Positions 60,201 through 64,000 of a DNA stretch of 64,000 bases are shown here, piece by piece; positions within the stretch are counted from its first letter, which is position 1; every line of letters starts with the position of its first letter. The translations under genes were made by a program, and so were the position numbers. Below the pieces are notes generated by a model. That model was not told where the DNA came from. It was given only the letters and a program-made list of their open reading frames with translations, and searched no databases. This stretch comes from Hybos culiciformis (Eukaryota > Arthropoda > Insecta > Diptera > Hybotidae): NCBI GenBank assembly GCA_964007475.1, contig OZ023274.1:89303213-89367212 (forward strand), read 5' to 3'.

Positions 60201-62326
60201 ATTTGTATTTGATTTGGCAATTATTTATTATGTGATTTTTAATAATTTACTAAAAGTAAATTTTGATGCGCTAATCTCCGTCGTATTCCGTCGTGGAGTG
60301 GAAAGGGTTCACTGAAAATCTTTCACGAAAGTGAAAACATGTTATTATATCGATTACACTGATTACAGCCGTGTGGAAAAAAATATTTCGACTCTAAGTT
60401 TTAAACACTTTTATTTCTGTAGAGTTGACTACAGATAATATTATAGATTTCAAATATTAGGTATGAGGTCTTTTATTATATTTTGTTTGTAATATATCGC
60501 TGAGTGGTTTCAATTCAGAAAGTTGTTTGTTACTTAAAAATAATCATGTTTTTCAAGTATGGATGAGACGACCAATCAAAAAAATTAAGAACGATCCTCA
60601 AAAAGTTTCACTTTCAAAATTGAAATAATAAAATTTTTAATATGTGTTTAATAAATAGGTATAGGTATTTTATAAAAATTATTTATTTATGACTGCGTTT
60701 CCGTTTTATAAATTATAACTTTTACGAAAATTACACATAATAATTAAGTCGGGGAATTTCTTCTTTCCAATATAATTTTTCTTTTGTTTCATATTTTATT
60801 TATACAGTAATTTAATGATAAATTACAAAATTAAATCAAATTAAAATTATTCATAAAAATTTTTCAAGTAAACAACGCAAATCGTTACTTCTGATATTTG
60901 TCATTATTAACGACTTAACTTTTGTTCGTAGGCATTTAGTTAAAAAAAGTGAAAAATATAAATTTTACTTAAGCAAACAAATAAACAGCAAAAAATGTCA
61001 ATTTTATTAAAAAAAAATTTCACTTTCTAAAACTACTCTAATCATGATTCCTCTTACTGGTGATGAGTTATTATTATATGGCACGCAACAAAATTAATTC
61101 TTATTTCAAATAATATGTTTTTTTTATTTCTTAATATAAAAAAAATTCAAATTAAGAACTAAAATCTAAATATTGGTCACTGCACATTTGTTTTAATAAT
61201 TGATTTTAATAAAATAAAATAAAACTTTTTTTTTTTTAAATTAATAAAATTATATTTTCTTTCTTTTATTATTATAATTTATCACATTATTTATATCTAC
61301 ATTGTACAAAAACTACATTATAATTTGTATACTATAAAAATTACTTTAAAAACCTAGTAATTTTTCAATTATTAAAATCTTTAATTTAAATGTTTTTTAT
61401 GATAATACTTCTTTAAGTTTATTAAATAAAATTTTGTTTACAATAATTTTCCTACATTATGATAATAGTTATAATTTAATTTTTAATAAATAAATTTTTT
61501 TTTTAATTCAGGTAAAAAAACGTTCTAGTTTTTATTAAAAGTAGGGTTTTTGATTTCTATGGAGTACCTACATTTAAATTGGGATAAATCATCTATGTAT
61601 AATATGGTGTTATTTATACATATGAAGAAAAATAAAAATAGATATCAAAATAAATCTAATAGATTTAGATTTTAGAATCAAAGTGGCTTTTTTTATGATT
61701 TGTGGAACTATTATTAAATAACAGCACAATTATTAAAAACTAAGCGTTTAGTAAAGATCTTCATAAAATAATTATTTTTAAAGTTCTCAAAAAAAAAATT
61801 AAATTAAATACTGGCAAGAAAAAAAATTTATATGTACATACATTAATTGTTATAATTTTTGTCAAAATGTTTGGTTCAAATATTACATACATTTACATAA
61901 ATTGGAATCATTTTTTATGTATGTTTTCATGGAACAAAAAATTCTTCATTTAAGTTTTTAAAATACGTATTTAAAGTCTTCCGTTCAATCAATTTGATTG
62001 TACAAAAATTAAAATTATCATTTGATATATTCTATGTAGTAATAATATGTACATTGTGTATACCTATTTATATATTAAATTGTAATACATTTGTACGTCA
62101 AATAGGTTTTTAGACGGTTCGAATATCATATGAAATAGCCTGGATTTAAATTTTTTAAAGTTTACATTAGAAAAAATATTCATAAAACATTCTTTACTCA
62201 AATATCAATCAGTCTTTTTGAACTTTTTTTTTCCTTTTTATATATAAAAAGCTTTTTTTTTATCAGTACAATTATTTAGAAAAAAAAAGCTGTGGCAGCA
62301 GCATATTTAATTCTTATGACAACAAA
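60201..62326. other. AT-rich non-coding stretch
   Basis: No coding region recognised. The right part should include the 3' UTR of the minus-strand ORF ending at 62327. Confidence 0.5.
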
Positions 62327-62986
62327 TCAATTTTTTATATTCCATATTGAATTTGTTAAGCTTTTATTAGGGGATTCATCTTTTAGCAATGTTGATGATG
62401 ACGTTGATGATAGATCATTTAAAATATTTTCCGGTGATTTTTTTATTAATGTTATATCGTTTTTCTTATTAATTTTCTTATTAAAAACTTCCTTATTGTT
62501 ATGACAACAACCAGTTGTTGTTATATTTACGTTACTATTTGCAATATTATTTATATTAATTGTATTATTAACATTATTTATAACATTTTTACAATCTTTG
62601 TTCTCTGTAATTGATATTTTTCTACCCCCACTACTACAACTACTATTGCTATTACCGATGTTGAAATTTCCCTCAACATGTTTATTACATTTTTCACTAA
62701 AATCAATTATTTTCAAATTTCCATTTTTTCCAGTATAATCAACCTTTTTTGATATTGATTCAATTCCCAATAGAATTTTTGCATTATCACCAATGTAACT
62801 AAGTGTACCCATATTATTAATAATTTTAATTAAATTTGAATTTCCAATAATTTCTATATTGGAATAATTTTTATTAATATAAATTTTATTATGATTGCCA
62901 ATTATTTTTAAATTATTTTCATTTAAATCGATTTTAATTTTTTTTGAATTTTCAATTATTTTCTCAATTGATGCTGTAAGAATCAT
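62327..62986 (-). CDS. Asn-rich 219-aa protein with beta-helix-like repeats, function unknown
   Basis: A single open frame with no visible intron, starting MILTASIEKIIENSKKIK. Residues about 20-100 contain short alternating turns rich in Asn/Ile/Gly (NNLKIIGNHNKIYINKNYSN, IEIIGNSNLIKII, NGNLKIIDFSE) spaced about 20 residues apart, the pattern of a right-handed parallel beta-helix as in DUF3060-like proteins. Residues 105-165 are low complexity (NIGNSNSSCSSGG, NNVNNTININNIANSNVNIT). The tail, 165-219, is Lys/Ser-rich with KKSPENILNDLSSTSSSTLL. No signal peptide or membrane segment is visible. I do not recognise a named family. A decayed duplicate 2.5 kb away shows that the sequence has existed as a unit, which supports it as a genuine gene. 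Confidence 0.65.
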   Translation of the reverse strand: MILTASIEKIIENSKKIKIDLNENNLKIIGNHNKIYINKNYSNIEIIGNSNLIKIINNMGTLSYIGDNAKILLGIESISKKVDYTGKNGNLKIIDFSEKCNKHVEGNFNIGNSNSSCSSGGRKISITENKDCKNVINNVNNTININNIANSNVNITTTGCCHNNKEVFNKKINKKNDITLIKKSPENILNDLSSTSSSTLLKDESPNKSLTNSIWNIKN

Positions 62987-64000
62987 GATTCGAAGAAATT
63001 AATTTCTTTTAAAATTTTTAATTTTATAAATTATAGATTAAATTAGTGTTAAGATTAAAAAGTACCGTGTCTGTTTAATAACAAAAAATTTATGATATTA
63101 CGTTTAGCTTGCCAGTCATTTATATTATTTTTGTGTTTTTATTAATATTCATTGAAAAAATAAAAAGCTTTTTTTTTTTCTTTTCATAAAAAGATACAGA
63201 TATAATATTATAAAATGAAAAATAATTAAATATTACAAATTATTTTTGTAATATCAGTCAGAAATACGATTTTGAAGAAGGTAAAATATTTTTACCACAA
63301 TTATTACTATATTTTTTGCTACCTTCTTTAATGAGAATTATGTAACTGCTAACATGTTATTTCTATTGAAAATGATGCAAAGATAAAAAGTAATACCTAT
63401 CATTCATAGCCGAGATACAAACTAGGATTTCCAATTTTACTCATTACAAAGTTTATTTTTAATGTTTTTGTTTAAAGGATGTTATAAATTCAATACTTAA
63501 TAATTTTATTCTTTAACATTTGCAGAGGACATAGTGAGTTTTGAATTCGTGCAAAACATTTGAATAAAGGTGAATGTGGATTGTATAATTAAAGAAATTT
63601 TTGTTATAAAAGTAATTTAGCTTACAGATTTTTAAAACACTATAAGGGTAAATAAAATAGAACAAAAAAATATATTTTTCATTTCGCTCTTTACTACAAA
63701 TTTATTTTAAAAGCTCAATTAATTGTTTATTTATTTTTTTAAATCTAGCAAATATAAAAATACCCTACACCAAGCAAGATATTAGCTTTTTTTATATAAG
63801 AATTAATCAATGCATTTCATGGAAAATCACTTTTTTAAGATACATTATTTGTCACAAAAAAAAAGAAGAGAATACAATAAAAATAATAATAAAAATAGCA
63901 CCAGGTTATAACCGCGCTATGCCCAATTTAATACAAACTCTCATCACAAAAAAAAAAATAAACAATGAAATAAATGAGAAATAAAAAAACTTAATGGTGC
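62987..64000. other. Upstream region of the Asn-rich ORF, AT-rich non-coding
   Basis: It should include the promoter and 5' UTR of the minus-strand ORF. No motif could be assigned. No further gene is seen to the right edge. Confidence 0.45.

Noticed and set aside
62105..62130. GGTTCGAAT word considered as a tRNA B box
   Set aside because: There is no matching A box upstream and no acceptor or anticodon stem can be drawn.

Overview
This is a very AT-rich, gene-poor piece of an animal nuclear genome, almost certainly an insect. Genes carry spliceosomal GT-AG introns of 72 bp to 5.6 kb, intergenic stretches run to about 20 kb, and degenerate cut-and-paste (hAT-like, Harbinger-like) and non-LTR elements are scattered throughout. 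Homopolymer A/T runs, AAT/TTA microsatellites and a recurring TAGGTACCTA motif fit an insect; the species cannot be named from the sequence. I saw no bacterial operons, CRISPR array, rRNA or tRNA gene.

Layout. 1-21.9 kb: no recognisable host gene; several transposon relics, including a hAT transposase remnant with a second MITE nested in it (both with 8-bp target-site duplications). 21.9-27.1 kb, plus strand: a DnaJ co-chaperone of the Mrj/DNAJB6 type, with two tandem alternative versions of exon 3. 27.1-35.1 kb: non-coding, a hAT MITE inserted inside an older repeat, and an odd GC-rich patch. 35.1-47.8 kb, plus strand: a seven-exon BTB-BACK-Kelch gene (591 aa as modelled). Its first intron (5.6 kb) contains three satellite-like arrays, non-LTR reverse-transcriptase debris and, on the opposite strand, an intronless gene for an arginine/serine-rich protein ending in an alpha-crystallin (Hsp20) domain. 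Its sixth intron holds a 1.4-kb compound element made of inverted repeats, a long hairpin and tandem arrays. 47.8-54.3 kb: a few weak exon-like pieces. 54.3-56.6 kb, minus strand: RNF25 (RWD + RING ubiquitin ligase), with a hAT MITE about 230 bp upstream of its start codon. 58.7-59.5 kb: a broken non-LTR 3' end. 62.3-63.0 kb, minus strand: an Asn-rich 219-aa ORF with beta-helix-like repeats, and a decayed partial copy of it at 60.0-60.2 kb.

Three of the host genes act in protein quality control (J-protein, small-heat-shock-like protein, RING E3), and the Kelch protein has the architecture of a Cullin-3 adaptor; there is no sign that they are co-regulated. The most unusual finding is the RS-domain/alpha-crystallin fusion nested antisense in the Kelch intron. 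All splice models are hand-made from GT/AG sites, reading phase and family resemblance.
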